From Panicum virgatum (Eukaryota; Streptophyta; Magnoliopsida; Poales; Poaceae): a stretch of DNA of 64,000 nt. The stretch's first letter is position 1; every line of letters begins with the position of its first letter. The notes beneath the pieces are model-generated. The model searched no databases, was not told the DNA's origin, and was given only the letters and a program-made list of their open reading frames with translations. The stretch is taken from positions 12,141,714-12,205,713 of the forward strand of contig NC_053149.1 in assembly GCF_016808335.1 (NCBI RefSeq), written 5' to 3'. Both the position numbers and the translations under genes were made by a program. Below, in pieces: positions 23,901-35,302 of the stretch.

Positions 23901-25092
23901 TCACAATGTACAGTCAAATATCAATGTAACTTCTGCAGAAAAGAATCTTGTAAACTTGTTTCCTTACACTAGAATGGGCTCTTTCCAAACCATCATACCT
24001 CTACATACAGAGGGTGTGACAAAAGAAACTAAAAAGATCTGCTTAAAGAAGTAGTGTGCATGCTTTCTGGAATCCTGGTTTGACTCCTGATAGTATTTTC
24101 TTAGTTTGCTTAAGTGGGAAAATTTACTAAAGGGAAATAGTTAAGGGTGAGCAAACATACCAGCAGTCCCCAAGCATTCCTAACACAGCTCCAAGCTGAG
24201 AACATAGATCTAAATTATCTTCTGACGATTTCAACTCCTCCCTGATGTCATCTGCACACATAGTGAGTCTTGATTTTGCACTTTCAATGTTCTGGGCACG
24301 AAAAGCCTGTACATGCAAAAGTTAGGGAATGGTAGTAGCAACAGTATTATAGATGAATCAGTAAATAATGGAGAACGATGATTATGCAAATTTTACAGGC
24401 TCAAGTATAATGAGTTCATCATATAAGTTGAGTCAATTACTGACCCTCATAGCTTGCTGCACCAGAAAAGCTCCTCTTTCCATGGAAACATCCTCATATA
24501 TGACTTTGTTATTGCCACCTGCTGCTTCCACATCCCCTGCGGCATGTGATCGTTTGATTCTGGCATGGCCATCAATGAAGCGATCAACGAGAGTTTGAAG
24601 CTCGGTATCAGGCTCAATCCCCTCTATGTCAGCACCACACAGTGGGCAGTCTTTAAAGCGTGATACACATGCCCTGCCAAGGAAATCCAGTAAGATCCTA
24701 TTAAAACAAGAAATGAAACAATACGTGCATTTTGATCTGAATGCGAAGTACAAGACGCACTTGCAGAACTTATGGGCACACGGCTTGCATTTGCTGCTTT
24801 CATGGAGCAGTGCCTGGCAGATAATGCAGCTGAGCGGACCCAGCTTGAACGTGTTGCTGTCGTAGCCAAATGGGCACTTTGCTGGCACCATACGGGGATC
24901 GGTGCCTTTATCCTCAGCATGGCCAGTACTTTCCTTGTGGTCGCTACCGTGATCCTTGCCGGTGACGGGGCATACACCGCTTATGCTCTTGTCAGATTTT
25001 GCAGGGCATACTCCGGCACTGCTCTTATCGGATTTCACAGGGCATACGCCACCACCAGCAGTAGCTCCAGCGAAAGGGCAGAGCGAGCTCAT
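20931..25092 (-). CDS. NCA1: NCA1, RING/TPR-like chaperone for catalase activity
   Basis: Seven exons: 25,092-24,761, 24,673-24,445, 24,306-24,161, 23,195-23,108, 23,030-22,884, 21,217-21,068 and 20,978-20,931. All splice sites are GT-AG and phases agree, giving 379 residues. Residues 1-76 hold five Cys-Pro dipeptides, four of them exactly 12 residues apart (C5, C17, C29, C41). A C3HC4-type RING follows, with ligands C89, C92, C105, H107, C110, C113, C120 and C123. Residues from about 188 on form a helical TPR-like domain (SMERGAFLVQQAMRAFRAQN, LGAVLGMLGDCC, YYEESAEFLSKLP, NKIGDLRYYDGDL, NYYARSLDVRRNA). The architecture and length match plant NCA1 (NO CATALASE ACTIVITY 1), a cytosolic protein that binds catalase and keeps it in an active fold. 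A 5'-UTR intron is likely, because TTTTTTGCAG lies just upstream of the ATG. Confidence 0.95.
22325..22492. mobile_element. hAT-type MITE inside NCA1 intron 5
   Basis: Ends CAGGGGTGGAGCTAGG and, from the minus strand, CAGGGGCGGAGCTACAG. The flanks are 8-bp near-duplications, GGTGCCAC (22,317-22,324) and GTTGCCAC (22,493-22,500). A poly-C run of about 14 bases sits near the right end. It lies wholly within the 1.67-kb intron between the fifth and sixth coding exons. Confidence 0.75.
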
Positions 25093-26296
25093 GATTATTC
25101 AATGGTTGTTCCCTGCAAAAAATGGAACAGATAACAAGGCCTTTTAGACTTGGAGCACCAAATTACCATACCAATACTGCAATCAAAATCATATATGTAT
25201 ATATGCATGAGCACAAATGCACAATGATGATATTGGCACAGAGGACGATTGGTGAAAACGAATTCCTCACAGGCTGGGTCCTGACCTGATCCCATCGGGA
25301 GAATGGGATTATTGACCTAGCCAGTCAGGCAGAGCAACAGCAAATCACAGAATTTTATTTGGCCAGATGCCCCAGCGATCTGGCTGATAACAGCAACAAA
25401 ATGATTGGATGGAATGCAGGAATACATAAACGACAAGCATTTGGTTGCGGTTAGATGGGTCAGCCGCACAAAGGAAGGTTGATGCTACTAGTATGGCAGG
25501 AAATTGATAAAACACGGCATCAAACTCAGTTCAGTAATTCTCAATGTGCATTGCAGAGGAGTTTGAGCATCTGGGCGCAGGCCCTTAAGCTAGGATTTCA
25601 ATGTTTGATGATCATGGACAGAATTCCGGGTCTAACAAACTTCAATTTTAGCCAGGATGATCAAAATCGAAAGGGGGTATAAAAGGCCGTCAATCACCCA
25701 CCGCGGGCACTGATTTTTCCTGCGCGCCGGACGCCGCTCCTAAATCTCCGCGCACCGAGAACGAGTCCCGCCCTCCGTCGCCGCAGGGCGCGCAAGCGCT
25801 GATGCCTCCGGACCGCCCCGCACGTCTGCTGCTGCTGCTCCCGCCGGCGTCCTGTCGCCTGAGGAGACGGAGGGAGCACGAGAGCTTCGGACGGCGATTC
25901 GCTCGGGGCGGCGCGGATGGAGGCTCGCGCGGGTCCGGCCGAGGCGAGGTTGCGCGGGGCGGGCGGCGGCGGCGGCGAGAATTCGAGATCGACGCGACGG
26001 CGTGCTTTTTCTTCTTTTTTATGTTTTTTTTATTATCCAGGCATCCTAATAAGGTGTGCCGTAGTTTTCCTAAAAAAAATATTTTTTATTATTTTGAGGT
26101 GGGCGTTGTCTATTCCGGGGGAGGCGACTGGGCGCGGGGAAGTCCCGGATAAGATCGCGTCTAGGAATCCAACGGTGGGAGTACTGCCAGGTCAGATGAC
26201 ATCGCAGCCACACGATGACGCCACCGTAACGTGTAGGAGCGGGCAGTCGCACGGGACTTGACGTTGTACGAGCTTTTCCGTACTACGAAAAAAAAG
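25093..26296. other. Upstream region of NCA1 (5' leader, likely leader intron, promoter)
   Basis: The first 20 bases upstream of the NCA1 ATG follow a good acceptor, implying that the leader is spliced. A GC-rich block at 25,690-26,000 could be the leader exon and core promoter. Its open frames on both strands are Arg/Ala/Gly-rich and unconvincing as proteins. Confidence 0.4.
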
Positions 26297-26490
26297 TAGG
26301 GATGAAAACGGTCGGGAAAACTTTAAATTATTTCCGCAACCATATTTTTTGATTGGGAACCGGAATCGGAAACGGGAATGTCGGACGGAAAAACAAAATC
26401 GGTATTACGGGATATCGGGAAGGGAAGAGTTCGATCGGTAACGTGACGATTTCGATCGGGAATCGGAAACTCAACACGAGAATATAAGAA
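26292..26490. mobile_element. Ac/Ds-like hAT terminus
   Basis: TAGGGATGAAAACGGTCGGG at about 26,297 is close to the canonical Ac/Ds end. The next 180 bases are full of CGGGAA / GATCGG / CGGTA motifs, as in Ac subterminal regions. A related block at 27,127-27,300 (CAGGGTGAATACGGAACCG, then GAAAACGGTCGGGAAAAC) may be part of the same or another copy. A clean opposite end was not found. Confidence 0.5.
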
Positions 26491-27325
26491 GGCCTAGCCA
26501 GCTAGAAAGGCAGACCTTCATATTACATTGCACAATTTTCGAATGGCAACTGATCACAAATTCTAGAATGACAGCAGCCCGCAGCAAACCAGCAACATCG
26601 AACGACCAACAAACCAATAAGTAACAATAGACAGTAGCGAAAGGCTGATTACAAATCATAGAGAAACAGACCAAGCAGTTGGCATCACACCATCACACAC
26701 ATACGGCAACAGCAGCAAACAGACTAGCAAGCTAATGCCCAAACACACAGCACAGGCAGAGCAGCACCAGCGCGCGGGCCTAAGGGCAGCGACAACCTAG
26801 GAGCGACGGGCCTGGGGCTTGCAGCCGCCGGCGATGAGCCTGCAGCGGCTTGGGGGCGACGGGCCCCAGATGGTGACGCGCTTGGGCGGCGGCGGCGCCG
26901 GCGGCCCGGGTGCTTGTGGCGTGCGGCGACCTGGCCGCCGGGGGCGGCGGCGCGGATAGAGGGAGTCAAGAGGGGCGAGGCGAGACGAGAGTGAGAGGCT
27001 AGGGTTTGGCCTCTGCGGCATGCGGCGCGCAACGCGGGGGCGCGGGTGGGTTGGGCCGAGAAAACGAGCATGGGCTGAAAGCGAGGTTTGGCAGCTGAAT
27101 ACGGGAACTAACTGCGGGAATATTTCAGGGTGAATACGGAACCGTGAAAACGGTCGGGAAAACACCCTAACCATTTTCGTTCCCGTAACCGCCGGATTTT
27201 CCTGGATTTTTCCATTTTCCTGTTTGTCCTGCTAATACGGTATCCGATCGGTTTACACGGTATACGCCGCCGGTCAGAACGGGAGGTCGAAAAGAGAGCC
27301 AGGACGACGCGGGGGCTCCTCCTTA
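26491..27325. other. Intergenic, GC-rich block and hAT-like debris
   Basis: 26,750-27,080 is very GC-rich with Pro/Arg/Ala-rich open frames on the minus strand but no known domain. 27,127-27,300 resembles hAT subterminal sequence. No gene is called. Confidence 0.4.
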
Positions 27326-28409
27326 GGCTATCCACACTCGCAATCCTCTATATTCATCCTCTAAAAAAACATATTCCGTTCTGATCATCAAAATTCTTTT
27401 CTCTATATCAAATTCTCCTGCACACATACTCTATATCTCCTACTCTATATCCTAGTCATCAACATTTTATACTTAAATTCATTCTACCCACTTTCTTCTA
27501 CAGAGGCTGACAAGTGGGACCCGCACAAACTTTATCTCCCACTTCTACCCATCCCCTTCCTGTCGGCCTCTCCCACGCGTCCGTCTCTCTCTCCTTTTCT
27601 CTCTTTCCGCACGGCCGTCGGACCGCGGGGGCTCGCCGGGGTGGGGCTCGCCAGGGTCGGTTGTAGCTCGCCGGGCCGCCATGTCCCTGCGGCACTACCC
27701 CCGCACGTGCAGGGCCTCGCAGCGGAAGGCACGGCGCGGTGGCCGCGGCAGGCGTGCGCAGGCGGTCTCGGCGAGAGGCGGCCGCGCGGCGAGCGGCGGG
27801 CATGCGGCGGGCGTGGCGGCGAGCAGGCACAGGCGGTCCCGGCATGCGCGGCGGCAGCGTGCGTGCGTCCTTGGCCGCGGCGTGTGCGCGGCAAGTGCCA
27901 CGCGGCCATCCGCTCCCTCCCTCCCTCTTGTCTCCTCCCCTGCTCCCCATGACCGACTCGAGGCGGAGGCCCGCGCGCCCGCGGAGGGAAGCGCGGCGAC
28001 ATCCCCTTCTTCTCCGGTGGCGGCGTCTCCCTACCCGGCAATCCCCGGCCTCTCCCTCCCCTTCTCTCCGCGGTTGCGGCCAGCTCGTCCTCGTCTGGAG
28101 CCGTGGGCAGAGCTCCGCAGCTCCCTCTCCATGGCGCTCCTCCGAGTACGGGCGTCGCGGCGGAGGCAGATGCGGTCCTTCCTCCTCTCCAGCGTTGCGG
28201 CGAGCAGGGCTGGGCGGCCGACGGCAGCGCGGACAGAATCAGCTGCAACAGGTGCGTGGTCGCCCACCGTGGAAGGTTGCGATTTCCCGCTATCCCGCTA
28301 GGAATGGAGTAAACAGGAGGCTCCTGTGGCTTTAGCGTCCCGCAGTGCAGGGGACTTTACAGTACCGGCGTACTGGAGGGAGCTGTCCAGTACGCCGGTG
28401 CGGACAGCC
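27326..28409. mobile_element. TIR element with GC-rich cargo (Harbinger-like ends)
   Basis: The left end is TTA then GGCTATCCACACTCG. The right end read from the minus strand is TTA then GGCTGTCCGCACCGGCG. The TTA motifs suit a PIF/Harbinger target. Between the ends lies an AT-rich subterminal part (27,340-27,500) and a GC-rich block (27,600-28,260) whose open frames are low-complexity Arg/Ala/Pro. Directly after the right-hand TAA a second left-type end, GGCTATCCGCACCGGCAG, begins in mirror orientation. Confidence 0.5.
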
Positions 28410-28412
28410 TAA

Positions 28413-28842
28413 GGCTATCCGCACCGGCAGCGATAATGTCAGCAAGTGGAGAGAAAGGAGGCAGCAGGGGCAGTTTGGACCATACGGAAATACGGAGACC
28501 TGCGAGTGGACTCAGGAGCATTAAATACGTACAAAATAGCACATCTCAAGTAAAGAACGAATTGTAATGGCATATCTCCAAATAGATAAATTGTAATGGC
28601 GGATTAGTGAACACGAGAAATTATAATGGCACAGATCCAATTAATCCTATCTTTAAAGCCTATTTTTCCTAATTATTTGTTGCAAACATTTTTTAATCAT
28701 ATTCAACATTTGCCCAACATCTTCATAAAATTAACTCAACATTTTCTTAAACTTATTCAACATTTGACTTTAAAATATTGAAATTGTTAAGATGAAATTT
28801 TGAAATTGCAAACATAAAGTATTGAAAAATAGTAAAATGGAA
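28413..28842. other. Intergenic, begins with a second GGCTATCC terminus
   Basis: After the terminus-like start the sequence becomes AT-rich with repeated CAACATTT motifs (28,680-28,850). No gene is seen. Confidence 0.4.
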
Positions 28843-28851
28843 ATGTTGAAT

Positions 28852-29818
28852 GGCACTGTATCCTATGAAAACCAACCCTCTTATGCAAACTTTGGAAACT
28901 CCAATCAAAACAACAAGATCCTCATCCAAGAGCTCTCTTTAGAGGTGGATTCATTTAGCACTTAAACCCCCATCATTACCCAAAGTAATCACACTTTTCT
29001 GGATACCCCCTGCACCTCATTCCTCTCCAGCGCCCAGACCCCCTCCCCTGTTCACATCAGTTCAGTCACGGCATATAGGCGCCGCCGCCCTCGTCGATGT
29101 CAGGCGGGGCGAAGTGGAGGAGCAGGGTGGTGACAGAACACGGGGAGAGAGAGAGAGGGAATGGAAAAGGCAACGTGCCAAGTTCGGAAAGGCCACAGCT
29201 TTCGCTCTCTCTCTCTAAAACCGCTGTGGACTCGTTTCGGGATGCCGCACAAATGATTCGATCTGGTCTCCGATGTGTGGCAGACTCCGGCGGCGGCGCC
29301 CGCTGGCACCAGCTAACTACAGAGCCCGCGGGGTCGCGCTCGACCACCAAGGGAGGACAGAGCGCTCGCCTTGTTTCCCATCTGCCATGGACGGGCGGCA
29401 TGCGCAACAGCGATTCACAGGCGACGGCCGCTACGGCGATTCACGGGCAGCGGGCGTGGCGGCGATTCACGGGCAGTGGGCGCGGCAGTGATTCACGAGC
29501 CCCAGACAAATCGACGCCGGCATCCCTTGGTGGTCGAGCGCTCCGGCGGCTCCCTCCGCCCGTGATCTCCTCAGGTCAGGTGCCCGACGGCCATGAGGCC
29601 ACAGAGGCCATGATTCGACAACAGCAGATGATACGACGTGAGCAGGGCGCCTGTGATTTGGGGTGATTAGTAAAATTAGGGATTAGAATGGAATGAGTGG
29701 GGGGTTTAAGTGCAAAAATAACCCACATATGCCCCTAGCCATCGGATGAGCATCCTATGGTCTGGATTGGAGTTTCCAAAGTTTGCGCAGGGTGGCTGGT
29801 TTGTATAGGATAGTTGCC
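28852..29818. mobile_element. Pack-MULE-like element, 967 bp, 9-bp target duplication
   Basis: It is flanked by a perfect 9-bp repeat, ATGTTGAAT (28,843-28,851 and 29,819-29,827). The terminal inverted repeats are long: GGCACTGTATCCTATGAAAA on the left against GGCAACTATCCTATACAAAC from the right. Both then continue inward to an identical block, GCAAACTTTGGAAACTCCAA. This is Mutator-like structure. The interior (29,040-29,660) is GC-rich, gene-like sequence with no transposase motif, so it looks like captured host DNA. I could not identify the donor. A 189-codon plus-strand open frame at 29,097-29,666 has no recognisable domain. Confidence 0.8.
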
Positions 29819-30059
29819 ATGTTGAATAGGGCGTTTATTCTCTGGCAAGGTGGGCGCCTTCTTCTCCGACGGTGGTAGGCATGGCGCAGCGCGCAGTGAC
29901 AGTGGGCACGCGCGCCCCGCGGTGCTGGAAGGTTGCGCGGTGAGCGAAGCACGAGAAGTAGGAGTGGTGGCGTATGGTGAGGAAGCAGGCAGCGTGACGG
30001 GTGGAAGGGAGCAGGAGGCGGTGGTGCGCACATGGGTGAGGAAGGAGTAGGGGTGGTAA

Positions 30060-30629
30060 GAGCAACTCCAGCAAAAGCCTCTATTTGAGTTCGAACTCTA
30101 AATTTAGAGGGCGAAGTGTAAAAATCTAACTCCGGCAGACTCTCTACTTGAGCCCCTAAAATAAGGAGGCCTCCAAATCTTTCCCTCCACCCCTAGACCT
30201 GGGGGGTCTCTAGGGAGCCCTCCATCTGTGGGCCCCACCCACAATTGCCTCTACTCCTTCCCTGCAGGCGCGCGCTTCGATCCTGTCCGGCGCCTCCTCT
30301 GCCTGCCGACCGCCGCCGCATCCCCGCGTGTGCGCCCGCTGGCCGCCGCCGCGGCCCATGTTGCTGCTGCCGCCTGCCACCGCTACTGCTGCCTACCGCT
30401 GCTCCGAGTGTGCTGCTGCCTCTGATTGGATCGAGCAGGGTACAAGGAAAGAGGAGGAAGAAAGAAAATAGACACGGTGGTGTGGATTCCATTTGTCATA
30501 GTAAAAGAAGGGGTTGCAAGTAAAGACTGTTGCTGGAGTTGAACACAAAATTATAGCCCCAGAAAGTTGGGGCCAGCCCCTACTTAAGAAAGTAGGAGCC
30601 TAAAATAGGGACTATTGTTGGAGATGCTC
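30060..30629. mobile_element. PIF/Harbinger-type MITE with TAA target duplication
   Basis: The ends are GAGCAACTCCAGCAAAAGCC and, from the minus strand, GAGCATCTCCAACAATAGTC. TAA directly flanks both sides (30,057-30,059 and 30,630-30,632). A GC-rich middle (30,240-30,430) differs in composition from the AT-rich arms and may be acquired sequence. No transposase is present. Confidence 0.75.
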
Positions 30630-30632
30630 TAA

Positions 30633-31179
30633 TAGACCATGAGTCTATGATTTTAATTTTTTTTGTAATTCAATTTGATTTTTAATATTTTTAGTTCAAA
30701 ATTGTATAAGAGTAGAGTTCGGTCTTTTTAAAATCTAGTTCTTAGATTATCTAAACTAAAATTATGATCCTTTATCACCTCTACAAGAGTTGGGGTTGAG
30801 AAGATCCAACGTATAAAATTATTTGCACAAATCTCCTGAAAGGTAGAGAAAAAAGAATGTTTTCAAAGATGCATAGGATTCCCGGGACGACGCATGTGGG
30901 GGTATGTAGGCTGGTAAAATTCACGTTGGGAGAACGGTGATGATGGCCCGTGGAAATGCCCAGGGCCGCCTTTCTGGTAGGCCCAGCCCATCGTCGTGCC
31001 CATTCCAATGGGCCTCGGTTGCTTTCCTCCAGCGCGACGGTTCCTCCAGCGGACGGGGCAGGGATTAATGCGCTGCCCCGCCTGCCCGGTAGTCAAGGCG
31101 GGCGGACAGCGAGTGGTCTCGGGGTTTGGGGTTTGGTGAGTTCAACAGCAGGAGCAGTGCGTCCTCATTTATGACGCGC
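30633..31179. other. Intergenic upstream of the lectin kinase gene
   Basis: No gene recognised; an AT-rich part is followed by a GC-richer block near 30,950-31,130. Confidence 0.45.
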
Positions 31180-31445
31180 TCAGGAGTTATTTGATTCCAG
31201 GAATTTTGGGACTAACCTGCGAGACGAATCTAATGAGATATTTTAATCTATAATTAGTGAATAGTTACTGTAGTATTATTGTAGCCAATCATCGATTAAT
31301 TAGGCTCATTAGATTCGTTTCGCGAAAAAACATTCAGCTGTCAAAAAATATTTATAAACAAATTTTATTTAATACTATAAAATAATAAGATTCTTTTGAT
31401 GTGATAGAGATTTTTGAAAAAAGTGATCGAGCCAAACAAGGCCTC
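31180..31445. mobile_element. MITE with GTTTGGCTC / GATTCC-type ends, 50 bp from the kinase ATG
   Basis: The left arm reads CAGGAGTTATTTGATTCCAG. The minus-strand right arm reads GAGGCCTTGTTTGGCTCG. The interior holds GAGACGAATCTAATGAG and, inverted, CTCATTAGATTCGTTTCGCG. It ends about 50 bp before the start codon of the lectin kinase gene, so it may be part of that gene's leader or core promoter. Confidence 0.7.
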
Positions 31446-31492
31446 AGTCATCCCCCCAGTCTCCTCCCTCACCTCCCCGGCGGCGCCCCACG

Positions 31493-34400
31493 ATGGGAAA
31501 ACGCGGGCGGCTAGCGGCGGCCGTGGCGCCGCCCGCGCTCGTGCCGTTCCCCGTCGTCCTCGCCGCCTTCGTTCTCTCCGTCGCGGCCCCTGCGCTGGGT
31601 CGGAGCCGTGAGTCTCTCTTCTCCTTTCCCCCCTTTTCCCCCCTCCGCCTGCGTATACACTATACAGCCAGCTTTAGATCCGCCGTTTCTTGATTTCGTT
31701 GCCAATTCCGGGGAGTGCTGCCGGGGGCGAGCTTAGGGTTGTTTGCTTCGTTGCTTAGATTGCGTGAGCTCAGGTAGGGGTGTAGTATTGGTTGTCATCA
31801 TGAACTAGGCAATCTAAGGCACCAAGTCGACGTGCTTTCTTGTTTTGAAGTTCTTTTGGTGATATATTCTGCTACCTGCTCGGCTGCTCTCTGTGGGATG
31901 GGAATCGAGAAAATGATTTGGCCGATCAAAAGTATGGAGATGCAGTCACCAGTCAGTCCTCCGGTTTGGGATAGGGATTTTGCCTCGCCAGAAAGAATCT
32001 ACAGGAGGGGGAAAACGAACTTCTCTTTCGTCGTTTCCCTCTGTTGATATTCCTTGTCATGGAGTCATTTTGGGATTTTGCATCCCGACCTTAGATTTCC
32101 TTGTGTTGGTGGTTGCTGCCTTTTGGCCCTCCGCTTGGCAATACATTACTACATTAAGTTAATCAAAACTAGGCATAGTTGCTGTGGCACGAAACACCAC
32201 AGCTTACATTTAAGGTATTGACTAAGTATTTCTGAAGATCGGTTAATTCGTGAGTTGTGACGTCAATTTCTTCAATTTTGTGCAGCGTTATGTCCTGCGG
32301 GTTGGCAAATCAGCCCTGTTCAGAACAAATGTTTCATGTACATATCGGCCTCCCTTTCTTGGGAGAGATCTGAGGCTCTCTGCCGTAACCGCACTGGGCA
32401 TCTGGCTGCTTTTTCATCAGTTCAGGAGCTAAACTTCACAAAGTCTCTCTGCGGATCAACCTCAGGATGCTGGGTTGGAGGGCATCACTACAACACTAGT
32501 ACTGGTAGTGGTTGGAAATGGTCTGATGATTCACCTGTTGGGAATGAGCCCCTCTTCCCTGTTGAGCCGTTGCATGCAAACTGCAGTGGTACTGCATGCG
32601 GTGTAGCCACCAGCAATGATTTGTGCACTTTGGTGACCAATAGCCATGCTTCACTAGCTGGAAAAAGGTGCAGTGAGTCCCATGGTCTGATTTGTATGAT
32701 GGATGGTGAGTTGTAACTTGTAAGGTTTTACCTCTTTTGCTAAAAGTTGGCAATTTGCCTTCATGAAATATGTTTGTACTACCCACAAAAAAAAAGAAAT
32801 ATGTTTGTACTGACAGTCTCTATTTTTGGTTTCAGTAAACAGATGCTACCATGATCACTGCCACAAGGAATATTTCATAGCCCTCATTGCTGTGAGTGGT
32901 TTCATTCTGGCAACCACTTTAGCCGTTGTGGTTTGGCTGCTTGTCTACAGGCGAAGCAAGAAAAGAAGAAGATCGCGAGAAGCATTAGGTTCTTCTACTG
33001 CTGCATTGGTGGCGCCGCAATGGAAAGTATTCACCAGTGAAGAACTTAGATCATTCACAAAGAATTTCAGTGAGGGAAACCGGCTTCCTGGTAATGCAAA
33101 GACAGGTGGAACCTACAGTGGAATCTTGCCGGATGGGTCCAAAGTAGCAATCAAGAGACTGAAGAGATCCAGCCTACAAAGGAAAAAGGACTTCTACTCT
33201 GAGATTCGGAGAGTCGCAAAGCTTTATCATCCTAATTTGGTGGCTGTAAAAGGATGTTGTTATGACCATGGTGATCGGTTTATTGTCTATGAGTTTGTTG
33301 CAAATGGTCCTTTGGATGTGTGGCTGCATCATATTCCCAGAGGTGGGCGGAGCCTTGATTGGGCAATGAGAATGAGAGCTGCCACAACTCTTGCCCAGGG
33401 AATAGCGTAAGTCGCCCCTCTCCCTCTCGAGAGATATTTTTATTCTTGCTATGAATTTTTTTAGACCTTATATTTCTGAGGCATTGAAATATTAATTGAT
33501 GTAAGTGTTAAGGTTTTTTTTGGGTAAAATGTAAGTGTTAAGGTTCTTATGTCTAAATTGCACTTGTTTTATCGTTTAGGTTTCTCTTTTCTCACATCAC
33601 TCACTTTCTCAGTTTCCAGTAGCATTTGACCCACACATATACTTAGGACTTGAATTAATTTTGTTGTGCAATGGTTTGCATGCAGATGTATTTAATGCTC
33701 ACATAAGAAAGGCGGTATAACTTGGTCTGCAACCATTTTTGGCTGGTTTGTTTTACCCTACTACATGAAATCAACCAGTTAGATATTAAGAATTGGGATT
33801 CCGTTTTGTCATTAATGGTTCCCACATTTATGATTGTATTTGCTATTTCTTATTAATTAGCATCACAGTGGGCTGCAAACATTTATAAACAACCATGCAT
33901 GGGAAAACTGCTTGCTGTGATTTTTCTTGATTTATATTACAACCTATAAATAGTGATTACTGTAGAAACCACCTGTGCTGTAGCGGTTAATTAAAAAGGA
34001 AATTTCTGAGATCACTTATTTCAAGATTATTGGTTAACTAGTATTGTTTGGCTTCTACTGGAATTGATTGAGATCACTTGATGCAACTTGTTTGGATTTA
34101 TCATCTTCGTTCTTGGGCCGTTACTTTTTGTATACACGTCATCCCCACTAACTGCAATCAGTGTTCTGAGTGCTATTGTTCACTATGTATTTACTAGTTC
34201 TCATTTGATGCAGATTTTTGCACGACAAGGTGAAGCCCCAGGTGGTGCACCGTGACATTCGTGCGAGTAATGTCTTACTCGATGAGGAATTTGGTGCGCA
34301 TCTGATGGGGGTTGGCCTTTCCAAGTTTGTGCCATGGGAAGTAATGCATGAGAGGACAGTCAAGGCTGCATCCTATGGCTACCTTGCTCCTGAGTTCATA

Positions 34401-34799
34401 TACAGGAACGAGCTGACAACAAAGAGCGACGTCTACAGCTTTGGCGTGCTGCTCCTAGAAATTATCAGCGGCCGTCGGCCTGCACAGTCGGTTGAGTCTG
34501 TCGGGTGGCAGACCATATTTGAATGGGCGACTCCTCTAGTCCAGTCACACCGCTATCTTGATCTGCTAGACCCACTCATACAGGACTTGCCGGATGTGGG
34601 GGTCGTCCAGAAGGTTGTCGATCTTGTCTACTCCTGCACCCAGCATGTCCCTTCAGTGCGCCCAAGGATGTCGCATGTTGTGCATCAGCTACAGCAGCTT
34701 GAGATGAAGTCTGCAGCTTCTGAGCAGCAGCTGAGGAGCGGGACAAGCACCAGCGCGACATCGCCTATGTTACCATTGGAGGTCCGGACTCCTCGCTGA
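31493..34799 (+). CDS. C-type lectin receptor-like kinase
   Basis: Four exons: 31,493-31,607, 32,286-32,705, 32,836-33,406 and 34,214-34,799, all GT-AG with matching phases; 563 residues. Residues 1-36 are a signal peptide. Residues 41-178 form a C-type-lectin-like domain (LCPAGW, CFMYISASLSWERSEALCRN, CWVGGHHY, WKWSDDSP, KRCSESHGLICMM). A membrane span at about 191-217 is followed by an RRSKKRRRSR stop-transfer cluster. A kinase domain starts at about 240, with VAIK lysine K285 and HRDIRASN (D383, N388). The DFG position reads GVG (401-403), and the glycine-rich loop is replaced by LPGNAKTGGTYSG. Later kinase motifs, such as YGYLAPEFIYRNELTTKSDV, are kept. Plants typically have a single gene of this build. 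It presumably acts at the plasma membrane, with the lectin domain outside. Catalysis is doubtful given the missing DFG Asp. Confidence 0.95.
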
Positions 34800-35302
34800 A
34801 ATCCATTGCCGGAAATCAAGAGCATCATCTGTAGTTCCATTGTCATTGAGCATCCGTACTCAGTAGGTAGCACATTCCCTGGAGCGTATGGTGACTCAGG
34901 GCCAGAGGCCACCGTTATCTGTAATCAGTAGTTTAGTTCTGCCCCAATGCTGAGGGAGTGAGGGGACAAGTTGTATCCATTTGTACTCAGGTTGATTTCT
35001 AATCTACTATTTTATGGTTGGCCTCTACAGTTTTTTTTTAAAATCTAGTGAGCTAAAGCTGTATGCCTCCTCTGAAGAAGTTGCTCATGTATATTTTGAC
35101 GGCAGAGTAAAAAAAAAAGCTAATTTCAGTAGTTTGCATTACTTCCTGTCTAAGCTGAGTAGCGATTTGTTTCCAATATTTACATTTGACAACACAAATG
35201 CATCGGCACATATAGTCTCGCGACGTATTCACAATTCCTGGTGCAAAAGTGTGTTCTTGATCTGCACAATTAGCTGGAGCTAAGCGTGAGCATGCGCCTA
35301 GG
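34800..35302. other. Spacer between two convergent genes
   Basis: The 3' UTRs of the lectin kinase gene (plus) and the unknown gene (minus) must both lie within about 500 bp. No other feature is seen. Confidence 0.6.

Noticed and set aside
27532..28335. Open frames of about 200 codons on both strands
   Set aside because: Composition-driven, mutually overlapping, no domain; best seen as TIR-element cargo.
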